Shown in pieces: positions 40,939-49,664 of a stretch of 64,000 bases of DNA. How positions within the stretch are numbered: the first letter of the stretch is position 1; the number at the start of each line of letters is the position of its first letter. The notes below the pieces were generated by a model. That model saw nothing but the letters and a program-made list of their open reading frames with translations, was not told the DNA's origin and did not search any database. Source of the stretch: Nosema muscidifuracis (lineage: Eukaryota; Microsporidia; Nosematidae); NCBI GenBank assembly GCA_028335825.1, contig JAIOKI010000016.1, forward strand, positions 186,001-250,000. Reading direction: 5' to 3'. The position numbers were made by a program, and so were the translations under genes.

Positions 40939-41922
40939 TTAATCATATGCTTTCTTGATTATATCATAATCTTCAAACATTTCTGATCGTATAGGTTCTA
41001 CAATTTGATTAATAATATTAGCTGCTGTATCTTTAACAGATTTTTCATCAAACTTTTTACTTAGAAAAGCCTTTTCAAATGCTTCTTTTTCATATTCAAT
41101 ACCATCGATTGAGATTTTAGTATTATGTATATCACAATAAGGTAAAATAATAAATTTGTACAAAGAAAATAATCCCTCCGTTTCTAAATTGCACTTTCCG
41201 ATTTTTAATTTAATTTCTTCATAAGAATCTAATAAATCAATTTTTGATTCTTTATCAGAACTGCTCATCTTTTCGGAATTAAGACCGGGAATCATTGGAT
41301 TCATCAAATGAATTCGTTTTTTGTATTTAAGTAGTGGTAGGAACTCTCTTGCATACATAAATATTTTTCTTTGATCAACTCCACCGAATTGAACATCGAC
41401 TTTTAAATATTCTTCATCCAAAGCTTGCATAGCTGGGTAAACTAAAGAACTAAGTTTAGAATTACTTACTTGTTTGACAACCTCAGCTCCAGCTCTTTTA
41501 GCATCATTCTGGTTAGTTAAATTTAATATTTTCATTATATCGTTAAAATATCCAGTACTCTTCTGGTAACTACTACCAGTAATAAATTGTATTTTAGTAG
41601 TATCCACATTTATACTTTTAAGCATAGATGTTATAATCTTTTTGTAGTATACTGATCTACATTCTATCTTTTCGATTGGTGCTTTAAGATTATCAAGAAA
41701 AGCGTGAATATCTGCTAATAAAATTTTTACATTACAACCAGCATCAACAAAATCTTTAATTTTGAATATAGGTAGAAAATAAGCTATGTGAGGTTTCCCT
41801 GTAGTAGCAGTTCCCCAATATATGTTTATATCACGCTTGTCAATAATTTTATGTAAAACATCAGACCCAATAACTTCTTTAAGATTTCTAACTATCAAAT
41901 TATATTTTTGTTCAGTATCCAT
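40939..41922 (-). CDS. tyrosyl-tRNA synthetase, cytosolic
   Basis: 327 residues, the eukaryotic/archaeal compact form without the EMAPII-like tail of animals. The ATP motif is GKPHIAY at 42-48 (HIGH class), the tyrosine pocket includes QFGGVDQ at 178-184, and KMSSS is at 218-222. The enzyme charges tRNA-Tyr in the cytosol and is a class I dimer. The start follows CCCTTAC on the minus strand. Only one copy is expected, as microsporidian mitosomes do not translate. Confidence 0.96.
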   Translation of the reverse strand: MDTEQKYNLIVRNLKEVIGSDVLHKIIDKRDINIYWGTATTGKPHIAYFLPIFKIKDFVDAGCNVKILLADIHAFLDNLKAPIEKIECRSVYYKKIITSMLKSINVDTTKIQFITGSSYQKSTGYFNDIMKILNLTNQNDAKRAGAEVVKQVSNSKLSSLVYPAMQALDEEYLKVDVQFGGVDQRKIFMYAREFLPLLKYKKRIHLMNPMIPGLNSEKMSSSDKESKIDLLDSYEEIKLKIGKCNLETEGLFSLYKFIILPYCDIHNTKISIDGIEYEKEAFEKAFLSKKFDEKSVKDTAANIINQIVEPIRSEMFEDYDIIKKAYD

Positions 41923-41969
41923 GTAAGGGATAAAAATGAAGAGGAACTTAAGTTTTAATTATAAAAATA

Positions 41970-42070
41970 ACTAATCTAAAAGCCATGGCTCTAACCTACT
42001 CTGGAACTGATACTCATTGTTTTGAGTATTTTGAATTATTAAAGATATTTTTTTTTAAAATAACTAAGTA
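41970..42070 (+). repeat. short dispersed repeat (family member 2)
   Basis: Shares ATAACTAA, AAAGCCA, a TCTAA-type word, CTGATACTCATTG, GAGTATTTTGAATTATTAAA and a T-rich end, in the same order, with 15091-15195. A third, weaker member is at about 43866-43960. The family is about 100 bp long, AT-rich and of unknown nature. Confidence 0.55.
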
Positions 42071-42157
42071 TGTTATAAAATTAATTATTAGATAGTTCAG
42101 TTCTTTGAGATATGTAAAATAATTAAGTTATAAAAAAATTATTTTTAAATCCTTCAT

Positions 42158-43654
42158 ATGATTATTTTATATGGATCTCAAACAGGAAATTCTATACACA
42201 TATCAGAACTAATACAGAATACTGTCTTATACGGGTATAATAGTGATACAATTTATAATATACCGGAATATACTGACGATAAAAAATTTTATATAGAAAT
42301 GGATTCATTCGATTTCGAAAAGATTCTAGAAATAAAGACAATAATTTTTGTATGTTCAACACACGGAAATGGAACTGAACCATTTAATATGAATAAATTT
42401 TGGAAAATTATTAAAAATAAAAATCTTCCACACGGTATACTTAGTCACCTTAAATTTGCTATATTTGGTCTTGGAGATTCTTCTTACAAATCTTATAATT
42501 TTTGTTCAAAAAAATTGTATAATTGTCTCACAAAACTTGGAGCACAATCTTTACTAAGACGAGGATGTGGAGATAATCAAGATAAAGAAGGATTTATGAC
42601 AGATTTTAAGACTTGGATAAAAGAATTATATCCTATTATAAAAAATGAAGAACTAGAAGATGCTCATATATATAAGAAGTCATCGAATTTAGGGTATCAA
42701 GCATGTGTACTTGACAATATAATTCTTACACCGATTGATTATGAAATGCCGATCGTTGAGTTATGTTTCGATATACCCGATTTTAAAGAATATTCAGTTG
42801 GAGATTGTTTAGCTATTTATCCAGAAAATTACAACACTTTAGATTTTATTAATTTTAATAATTTTGATAATTCGGTATTTAGTGATATCAAATGTAAATA
42901 TGATTATAACAGTATTCCACAGTCTTTCTTCTTTCTTAAATTATATATGTACACTATTAATAAACCATATGTATCAGAAGAAATACGAAATAAAATAAAA
43001 GAAATATATGAGAGTTACGATTTATATTACGATTACGTACTTTTACCCCGACGTACAATATTTGAAGTTTTAAAAGATTTCAAAGTAATTGTTTCATTTG
43101 ATTTTATCAAGCAGAATGTTCCATTCATAAATCCACGATATTTTACATTAACACGTAAAGATAAAAAATATTTTATTACAGTTAGTTTAGTATCTTATCA
43201 AACGAGACTTTTAGAAAAAAGAAAAGGTCTCTGTTCTGAATTTTTAAAATCTCTTGTTAAATCATCTGTTATTAATGTAGATATTATTAGTAACAAACTT
43301 AATATGATCAATAGAAAACTATTATTTATTTGTACAGGTTCAGGAATTACTTTACCAAGATCTGTAATCAACAATTACAAAGATAAGGAAATTTTTGTGT
43401 TCTATGGGTTCAGATATAAATCTAAAGATATGTTGTATATAGAAGAGTTTAAGAACAAGAATATAAATTTTATACCTGTATCTTCAAGAGAAGATGGTAA
43501 ATATGTGCAAGATATTTTTAAAGAAACATTTAAATTAAATATTGATGAATGGTCTGTGTTTGTAAGTGGAAATTCGAGACTTAATAATATCGTAGAGAAT
43601 ATGTTTAGTGAGATGTACAAAAAAAAAGTTACCTTTCAAACTGAGACTTGGTAA
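42158..43654 (+). CDS. TAH18: diflavin reductase TAH18/NDOR1 of Fe-S cluster assembly
   Basis: 498 residues. A flavodoxin domain (about 1-150) has the FMN loop SQTGN at 7-11, then CSTHGNGTEP and IFGLGDSSYKSYNF, which match NDOR1 more closely than cytochrome P450 reductases. The linker and FAD domain contain RYFTLTR (family R-x-Y-S/T) and the NADPH domain has FICTGSGITLP and a C-terminal W498 that stacks on the flavin. No N-terminal membrane anchor is present, as expected for TAH18. It passes electrons from NADPH to Dre2 in the cytosolic iron-sulfur assembly pathway, which microsporidia keep. TCCTTC lies before the ATG. Confidence 0.92.
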   Translation: MIILYGSQTGNSIHISELIQNTVLYGYNSDTIYNIPEYTDDKKFYIEMDSFDFEKILEIKTIIFVCSTHGNGTEPFNMNKFWKIIKNKNLPHGILSHLKFAIFGLGDSSYKSYNFCSKKLYNCLTKLGAQSLLRRGCGDNQDKEGFMTDFKTWIKELYPIIKNEELEDAHIYKKSSNLGYQACVLDNIILTPIDYEMPIVELCFDIPDFKEYSVGDCLAIYPENYNTLDFINFNNFDNSVFSDIKCKYDYNSIPQSFFFLKLYMYTINKPYVSEEIRNKIKEIYESYDLYYDYVLLPRRTIFEVLKDFKVIVSFDFIKQNVPFINPRYFTLTRKDKKYFITVSLVSYQTRLLEKRKGLCSEFLKSLVKSSVINVDIISNKLNMINRKLLFICTGSGITLPRSVINNYKDKEIFVFYGFRYKSKDMLYIEEFKNKNINFIPVSSREDGKYVQDIFKETFKLNIDEWSVFVSGNSRLNNIVENMFSEMYKKKVTFQTETW

Positions 43655-44036
43655 ATTTAGTATTTTAATTAAAATGAATTAGTGCTACACTTGATTAAAC
43701 TGTTATTTATTTTTTTTTATTACTGAGTTGTTTAGATTTGTAAAATAAAATATCTATTTTAATATAAATAAATATTATTACTACAATAAATTAATAAATT
43801 CATTTGAGCTATTAAAAAGAATCTCATTACATATTTTAAGAATTTTGATGTAAATACCTTTTATAATGCCTAAAGCTGTGATTCTAATCTACTATTAAAC
43901 TTATGCTTGTTAATTAGATGATTTTTAAGTATTTTTAATTATTAAAGGTATTTTTTATTACTTTTATAATGCTTAAAGTTATCTTGTTTAATTTTAGATA
44001 TCTTGTTTAAAATTTTTATATCTCATTTTAATTAAA
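43655..44036. other. spacer with third member of the 100-bp dispersed family
   Basis: AT-rich. At about 43866-43960 TTCTAATCTACT, GCTTGTTAATTAGATGATTT and AATTATTAAAGGTATTTTTT follow the order of the family seen at 15091 and 41970. No gene. Confidence 0.45.
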
Positions 44037-44119
44037 GTTATTTTGGCTGAGTGATCTAGGCATCTGACTCAAGATCAGTTCTACATATGTGATCGTGGGT
44101 TCGAATCCCACAGACGCCA
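44037..44119 (+). tRNA. tRNA-Leu (anticodon CAA) with a weak acceptor stem
   Basis: About 83 bases. The A box TGGCTGAGTGATCTAGG, anticodon loop CTCAAGA, a long variable arm with ACAT/ATGT, and a perfect T arm GTGGG-TTCGAAT-CCCAC identify a type II leucine tRNA. The 3' acceptor strand AGACGCC should meet GGCGTCT, but the seven bases at the expected place are GTTATTT, which give three Watson-Crick pairs, two wobbles and two mismatches. It is either a pseudogene, a tRNA with repaired or edited 5' end, or a tolerated weak stem. Confidence 0.75.
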
Positions 44120-44170
44120 TTTTTATTAATTTTTTAATTGTATTTCTTTTATTTTTAATCCCTAAATAAA

Positions 44171-44542
44171 ATGTTACTAATTCTTTACATATTATCAATA
44201 CTATCTGATAATATTGAGATATCCACAGATGATTTCGTTTATCTACTTATAGGTAAGAAAATAATATCAAAATCAAGTTTAAAAAATTGTAACTCAATTA
44301 AGATATCTTACCCTGGTACTTCAATATACAAATTGAAAACTTTGAAACCCAAAATATTTTACTTGAGGGACGTAACAAAATATTTTAAGAAACCTGAATT
44401 CCGATTTATAAGAATAGACTACGAATACAAATATTTTGGTTTGATTATTGATGCCTGGATTATGTTACTCATAATGACAAGTATTAGTATTTATTTTATG
44501 TTTGTAACTAAGAAACCTTTTGGTGTATTTGACTTTAATTAA
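44171..44542 (+). CDS. unknown type I membrane protein
   Basis: 123 residues, not recognised. Residues 1-12 look like a signal peptide (LLILYILSILSD), a lumenal or extracellular domain of about 70 residues follows, and a transmembrane helix lies at about 90-111 with a short basic cytosolic tail. Two lumenal features stand out: a single cysteine and YPGTSIYKLK. CCC lies nine bases before the ATG, so expression is likely. A small subunit of an ER complex (translocon, signal peptidase, oligosaccharyl transferase) would have this plan, but no motif decides it. Confidence 0.7.
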   Translation: MLLILYILSILSDNIEISTDDFVYLLIGKKIISKSSLKNCNSIKISYPGTSIYKLKTLKPKIFYLRDVTKYFKKPEFRFIRIDYEYKYFGLIIDAWIMLLIMTSISIYFMFVTKKPFGVFDFN

Positions 44543-44615
44543 ATATTTGTGTTTTGAAACATTTATGATTATTCTAAAACAATTACTTTTTTCCATAAAA
44601 TATAAATAAACAAAC

Positions 44616-46337
44616 ATGAGTGAAGAAAGCATGGACAAAAAAAAGAAAAATGAAGATGAAAAAGAAATCATTGATTTTATGGAATTAGTTGAAGAGAACT
44701 TGTCTAGTATGGGAGTAGAAAAGAATGAAATAAGTAAGAATGATTTGTGTGAGGATCCTATTAAAAATGAGTTGTTTGAAAATAAACCATTACAAGGTTC
44801 TGAAGAAAATAAACCAATAAAAAGTTCTGAGGAAAACAAGCCAATAAAAAGTTCTGAGGAAAACAAGCCAATAAAAAGTTCTGAAGAAAATGAACAATTA
44901 CAAGATACTGAGGAAAATATTTTAAATAAAGAAGATGAAAATAAATCATTACAAGATACTGAAGAGAATATTTTAAATAAAGAAGATGAAAATAAATCAT
45001 TACAAGATGCTGAGGAAAACAAGCCAATAAAAAGTTCTGAAGAAAATAAACAATTACAAGATGCTGAGGAAAACAAGCCATTACAAGATACTGAGGAAAA
45101 TAAATCATTACAAGATGCTGAAGAAAATAAACAATTACAAGATGCTGAAAAAGAGGATAATTTAGAATTTCTTGGAAGTGATGAAGATTTTATGGTAGGA
45201 AGATCTTCTTCTGAGGTAGGAGATATTATCACTGAAGATATTCTTGAAGATTTGAAAAAAGATTTAATTAAAGAAGATTCTTATGAAGATGATTCATTTA
45301 AAGATAATCTTCAAGAAGATCTTAGAATTTTAAATAATGATCATCATCAAAAAGATCTTGATACTATAAAAAATGATAATATTCATGAAGATCTTAAAAC
45401 TTTAAATAAGCATATTAAACAAATGGCAATCGATTCTGTTTCTGAAAAAAAGGTTTCATCTAATATTATTTTACGTCAGGATGATACACTAGAGATTAGA
45501 GCTCCACTTCAAAAAGAAGATATTAGAATTCATAAGTATCCAGGATTTCTATACATAAATATTTATGCTATAGAAAAATATATTTCTTCTGATATGAATG
45601 TACAGAGTGTGTTTATTAGGATGGAAACAGATAATTTCGTATATGAAACAGATGATTATTCTGAAGATTCTAATATAAGATTAAACAGTCTAGTTCATTT
45701 GAGTCTCTCATCTAATAAAAGTTTCAAATTGAGATTTATTATGAATAAGAGAGCTCATAGTGGAATTATCAAATCTTGTGAATGTGTAGTCAATATAGAT
45801 AGAGAATTCTTAGATAAAATCCATAATACATTATACGAAGTAAATCATGAATGGACAGCATATTCTTCAAGTAATATTATCAAAAACTTTTTAAGTTTTT
45901 TCACGTATTCAGTAGCAGATGCTTACAGATTAAAATTATATTTCTCGTTTATTTCTGAAGAAGAATTTAAAGTTATTGGAGTACCCATACCAAATTCATT
46001 ATACGATCTAGGAAGATGGTTAAAGATAAGGAAACATGCTTATAATACTTGGTTTTCAGGATTCTGTAATATAAGAGGAAATATCACAAATATTTGTACA
46101 CATTTATGGAAGAGGAGATTTATAAAAATATATGGATATAAAATTTATATTTTTAATGAACATACTAAAAATCTTATGGGAATATTTAATTTAATAAGTA
46201 CAATGACTAAAGGAAGACAAATATTTGAAGAAGATAATAAGATAAAAATAGTCAATGATGGAGATCATATTGAGTTTCATTTCGAAAATAATGAGAAGTA
46301 TAATCTGTTTAGGAATGTTCTTGAAGCATTGATATGA
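44616..46337 (+). CDS. anillin/Bud4-like protein with C-terminal PH domain
   Basis: 573 residues. Residues about 1-260 are acidic and disordered; about 55-185 consist of a degenerate repeat of nine or so residues (EENKPIKSS, EENKSLQDT, EENKQLQDA). The region 290-450 has beta-rich segments like the anillin homology domain. The last 110 residues fit the PH domain of anillin/Bud4/Mid1 proteins, with P-I-P-N-S-L before it, then WFSGFCNIRG, LWKRRFIKIYGYKIYIFNEH and a final helix. Such proteins link septins, the membrane and the cytokinetic ring. The repeat is encoded by a minisatellite likely to vary in length. No CCC motif is seen. Confidence 0.7.
   Translation: MSEESMDKKKKNEDEKEIIDFMELVEENLSSMGVEKNEISKNDLCEDPIKNELFENKPLQGSEENKPIKSSEENKPIKSSEENKPIKSSEENEQLQDTEENILNKEDENKSLQDTEENILNKEDENKSLQDAEENKPIKSSEENKQLQDAEENKPLQDTEENKSLQDAEENKQLQDAEKEDNLEFLGSDEDFMVGRSSSEVGDIITEDILEDLKKDLIKEDSYEDDSFKDNLQEDLRILNNDHHQKDLDTIKNDNIHEDLKTLNKHIKQMAIDSVSEKKVSSNIILRQDDTLEIRAPLQKEDIRIHKYPGFLYINIYAIEKYISSDMNVQSVFIRMETDNFVYETDDYSEDSNIRLNSLVHLSLSSNKSFKLRFIMNKRAHSGIIKSCECVVNIDREFLDKIHNTLYEVNHEWTAYSSSNIIKNFLSFFTYSVADAYRLKLYFSFISEEEFKVIGVPIPNSLYDLGRWLKIRKHAYNTWFSGFCNIRGNITNICTHLWKRRFIKIYGYKIYIFNEHTKNLMGIFNLISTMTKGRQIFEEDNKIKIVNDGDHIEFHFENNEKYNLFRNVLEALI
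44795..45150 (+). repeat. in-frame minisatellite of about 27-30 bp units
   Basis: Codes for the acidic repeat of the anillin-like protein. Units such as GAGGAAAACAAGCCAATAAA recur identically several times. Length stays a multiple of three, so the frame is kept. Long frames on the minus strand here are shadows. Confidence 0.85.
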
Positions 46338-46758
46338 TTATAAAAAATTAAAAATGATTCATTTTTATAAAAAGAATAATTTTAAGAATTTAAACCTTTA
46401 AGTTTTTCATTTTATATGACTTTTTTATAATATTTGACTTTTCATTTTATATAATATTTTTATAAATTAGATCTTTTATAATATTTGAATTTTTTATGCA
46501 TTAGATTTATAAAATATTTGAATTTTTTATGTATTAGATCTTTTTTATAAATTAGATCCTTGTATAATATATGATCTTTTATAAGTATACATTTATAATA
46601 TATGATCTTTTATAAGTATACATTTATAATATATAATATTTTTATAAATTAAATCTTTCTTTTATTTCTTCTTTTATAAATTAAATATTTCTTCTTATAA
46701 ATTATTCTCTATTTCCCTCCAAATATAAAAAATAATTAAATTTTTATTTCACCCATTT
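46338..46758. other. T-rich spacer with 31-bp repeat
   Basis: Contains ATAATATATGATCTTTTATA followed by AGTATACATTT, repeated at about 31-base spacing between 46560 and 46640, and looser TTAGATC/TTATAAA words before it. Ends with the CCC motif of the next gene. No gene seen. Confidence 0.5.
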
Positions 46759-47055
46759 ATGCGAAATATTTTGCAGGACACTACTAACGTAAAAAAAGGT
46801 AAAATATCAAAAATTAAGAAAGATGATAAACATTCTGTACTTGAGTATATTAAAGAGATATACAATACTACTAAAGATTATAATCTCAAATATGATCTAA
46901 GTAAATGTATAGAAATTATAGAAGGTAAAGAAAATCAGGAAGTAATTGATTTGAAAAATGCTTTACAAGAAGTTATACAAGAAAATGAAGAACTTATTGA
47001 AGAGAAAACTGTATTGTGTATGAAATTAGAGAGTATAAAGAATAATGAAGATTAA
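46759..47055 (+). CDS. unknown small coiled-coil protein
   Basis: 98 residues, not recognised. The N-terminus is basic; about 25-48 looks helical (YIKEIYNTTKDYNLKYDL) and about 55-95 is a clear coiled coil (IDLKNALQEVIQENEELIEE and on). CCCATTT stands before the ATG, and the frame has composition unlike the flanking T-rich repeats. Likely a subunit of a larger assembly; several kinetochore, spindle-pole or tethering subunits share this look. Confidence 0.6.
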   Translation: MRNILQDTTNVKKGKISKIKKDDKHSVLEYIKEIYNTTKDYNLKYDLSKCIEIIEGKENQEVIDLKNALQEVIQENEELIEEKTVLCMKLESIKNNED

Positions 47056-47309
47056 GAATGTAATATATAAATTATTGGTATGAAATAATTATTTTTTATC
47101 CCTTATTTTTTAATATAAATTACATAGTTTTTTTATATGAATTACATAGTTATTTTATATATATTATTAAATAATTATTTTTTTCCCTTATTTTTTTTAA
47201 CCCTTATTTTTTATATAAATTACATAGTTCTTTTATTTTTTATATTAAATTATTATTTTTTTATCCCTTCTATGATTCTTAAATATAAATTGTAAGTTAA
47301 TTTTTATAA
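47056..47309. other. T-rich repeats
   Basis: Blocks of ATATAAATTACATAGTT and CCCTTATTTTTT recur three or four times. No gene. Confidence 0.5.
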
Positions 47310-47528
47310 TTTAGTATTTCAGAAAAGAAAATTGATAATACAAAATTGTATAATTTTATTATAAGTAGACTTACTGAATATGGAGGAATAGATTTAATAA
47401 GTTGTACTACTGTAAAATGTATTGATAATATTATTGAAATTGAAACAGAAAAAGAGAAAATAGTTCATTCTTCATTATTTTTTACTGGAATGTATTTTAC
47501 AATAAAATGTAAAATAGAATTAATTTAA
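47310..47528 (+). pseudogene. open frame without ATG, possible gene fragment
   Basis: A 72-codon frame with a protein-like composition (LTEYGGIDLISCTTVKCIDN, then EIETEKEKIVHSSLFFTGM) but no ATG upstream before a stop; the only ATG is near the end. The run of alternating strands ending in F-F-T-G recalls the middle of pyridine-nucleotide-disulfide oxidoreductases, though too weakly to name. It may be a decayed gene piece or chance. Not part of the neighbouring gene. Confidence 0.25.
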
Positions 47529-47546
47529 GAAAATAATTTATTTTGT

Positions 47547-47876
47547 TTAAATCCATGCACTATTAATTACTTCATCATCCAAAGAATATAAGAAATCTCT
47601 AGTAGATCCTCTGAAGATATTATCTACAAAAACGAGAGGACATAATTCAGGATACTGTTTTTTAATATATTGATCTAATACAGGATCTTTCTTAGTACTT
47701 ATTACTTTGTATACACTCTTCATACTGTCAAGATGTCTAGTAAGTCGATCAAGATCTTTACATTCTGTACTCCTAGCAATTATTATAATTCCTTTCTGTG
47801 GGAGATTAGATATATATCCATAAGACAAGTTTATAAGCATGAGTATTAGATAAAACATCGAGAGACGGGAGATCAT
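47547..47876 (-). CDS. secreted glutaredoxin-like protein with degenerate site
   Basis: 109 residues. A signal peptide is clear (about 1-20, ending LINLSYG). The glutaredoxin fold follows: strand GIIIIARSTE, the former active site C39-K-D-L42, a helix, strand YKVIST, and the segment CPLVFVDNIFRGS, which keeps the cis-proline and glycine turn. With only one cysteine at the site and D in place of H or S partner positions it is probably not an ordinary reductase. It is the third secreted member of this fold in the window, 20 kb from the pair at 27.2-28.1 kb. Two further cysteines may form a structural disulfide. Confidence 0.75.
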   Translation of the reverse strand: MISRLSMFYLILMLINLSYGYISNLPQKGIIIIARSTECKDLDRLTRHLDSMKSVYKVISTKKDPVLDQYIKKQYPELCPLVFVDNIFRGSTRDFLYSLDDEVINSAWI

Positions 47877-49664
47877 AAATTTATTACTATATATAAAACA
47901 AAGTATTAAAACAGACCAAACATATATTGAACAAAAATTGTATCATAAAAAAAGGAACGAGTAATCAAAATAAAATGTATAAGAAAAAAACGTATCTAAC
48001 AAATGATAAAAAGATTTTTACTCTTTAGGTGATATTTATTATCAAAGAAGAAACAAGTGAAAATAAAGATTTAGATAGAATCATAAATATTAAATAAATT
48101 ATCTATTTGAATGACGTATACAATACTTAAAACAAAATAATAAATCTGAAACTTAACCTTTTAAGTACATCAAAGTATAAAGATATCAAAGATGAATAAT
48201 TTGTAAATTTAATATGTTTGATTATTACAAAAGTAAACGTTAATTTTTGTTTCAAATGTCTAAATTATAAATTTGAAATATATTTTAATTTAAAATTATA
48301 ATAGAAATTTATTAAAAGCTTATTTCAATTACGTATTATACGTTAAATTTTATTTTATTTATTAAAACGTTATTTTTATATTACATTTCATTCATTGACT
48401 TTTTTATGTTACATTTTATTCATTGATTTTTTCATATTACATTTTATTCATTGATTTTTTTATGTTACGTTTCATTCATTGACTTTTTATTTTATCTTCA
48501 AATTTAATGAATAAATTCACGAGACTTATTTTCTTAAATTTCTTCCCTTTTTTATCGAATATCGAACTAAATAATCTTCTTATTGTAAATTACAAAAGAT
48601 TCTTATTATAAGTAACCTAATTATTTCAGAATAAATAAAAATTAGTTAGATAAATTTATATAACATTTTTTTAATATAATTTAATAAAATATGATATATA
48701 AGATAAAAACTTCAAATTAATAATTCTATATTATTTAATATTAATTAAAAGAATTTTAATACCTTTCTTTAAACTTTTATTTCACAAGAATATTTCGTGA
48801 AAGAATTAATATTATTTTACTTTGATAAATCTTTAGGTCTATAAATCTGCTGTATTATCTTTCTTAAATAACTGAATATTATGATTAAGTAATTTATATT
48901 GCATTTTATTCTTTAGTCTAGCATACTGCACAAATATCCACTCCTTTAATATCTATAAAATGAATTTGTGGATATTAAAATATTTCTAGTCGAATACATC
49001 AATTTTTAATAATTTTTCTTAAACGATAAAAATAAATTAAAAAGTCTTTATTTTAAACTCTCAACATTATAAATTTGATCTACTAGGAATTTCTTGAAAT
49101 AAACAAGAAAAAATACTATCTTCTAAAATTCAATAAATATTTGTTTTTTAAGATTTACAATTTTATAAATGGTTTATATTTTCTCCAATTATTAATAATT
49201 AATATAACCAGATATTAAAATAGAAAATTATGTCATTAAATTACTTTTTATATTTAAAGTAAATATATTAATATATAAAAATTAATTTTCTTATTATTAA
49301 TATATAAACATTAATTTTCTTATTATTAATATATAAACATTAATTTTCTTATTATCAATAAATAAACATTAATATTGTGAAGATCAATGAATTCATCTTA
49401 TAATAATATATTAAAATTAAGTTCTTTTTATATTTTAAGATATTATTATATAAAAATTATATATTAAAAAATTTTAAATATTTATACGATTATTTGATGA
49501 AAATCAATTTCTTTATATTTTAAGATATTACTATATAAAATATAAAAATTATATATTAAAAATTTTTAAATTGAATATTCACTATACAGATCTATGAGAT
49601 ATTAAGTAGTATTAAAAAATTAATATAAATCTATAAAATTAAAAATTTGAATTAAGACCCATAA
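47877..49664. other. 1.8-kb AT-rich spacer with tandem repeats
   Basis: No gene found. At about 48370-48490 units of 28 bp (ATTCATTGATTTTTTCATAT followed by TACATTTT) repeat four times, and at about 49255-49375 AATATATAAACATTAATTTT followed by CTTATT repeats about four times. A pair of ATTTTAAGATATTA-containing segments lies at 49430-49560. Confidence 0.55.

Noticed and set aside
44761-45232. Long serine- and phenylalanine-rich minus-strand frames
   Set aside because: They are antisense shadows of the acidic repeat in the anillin-like gene.
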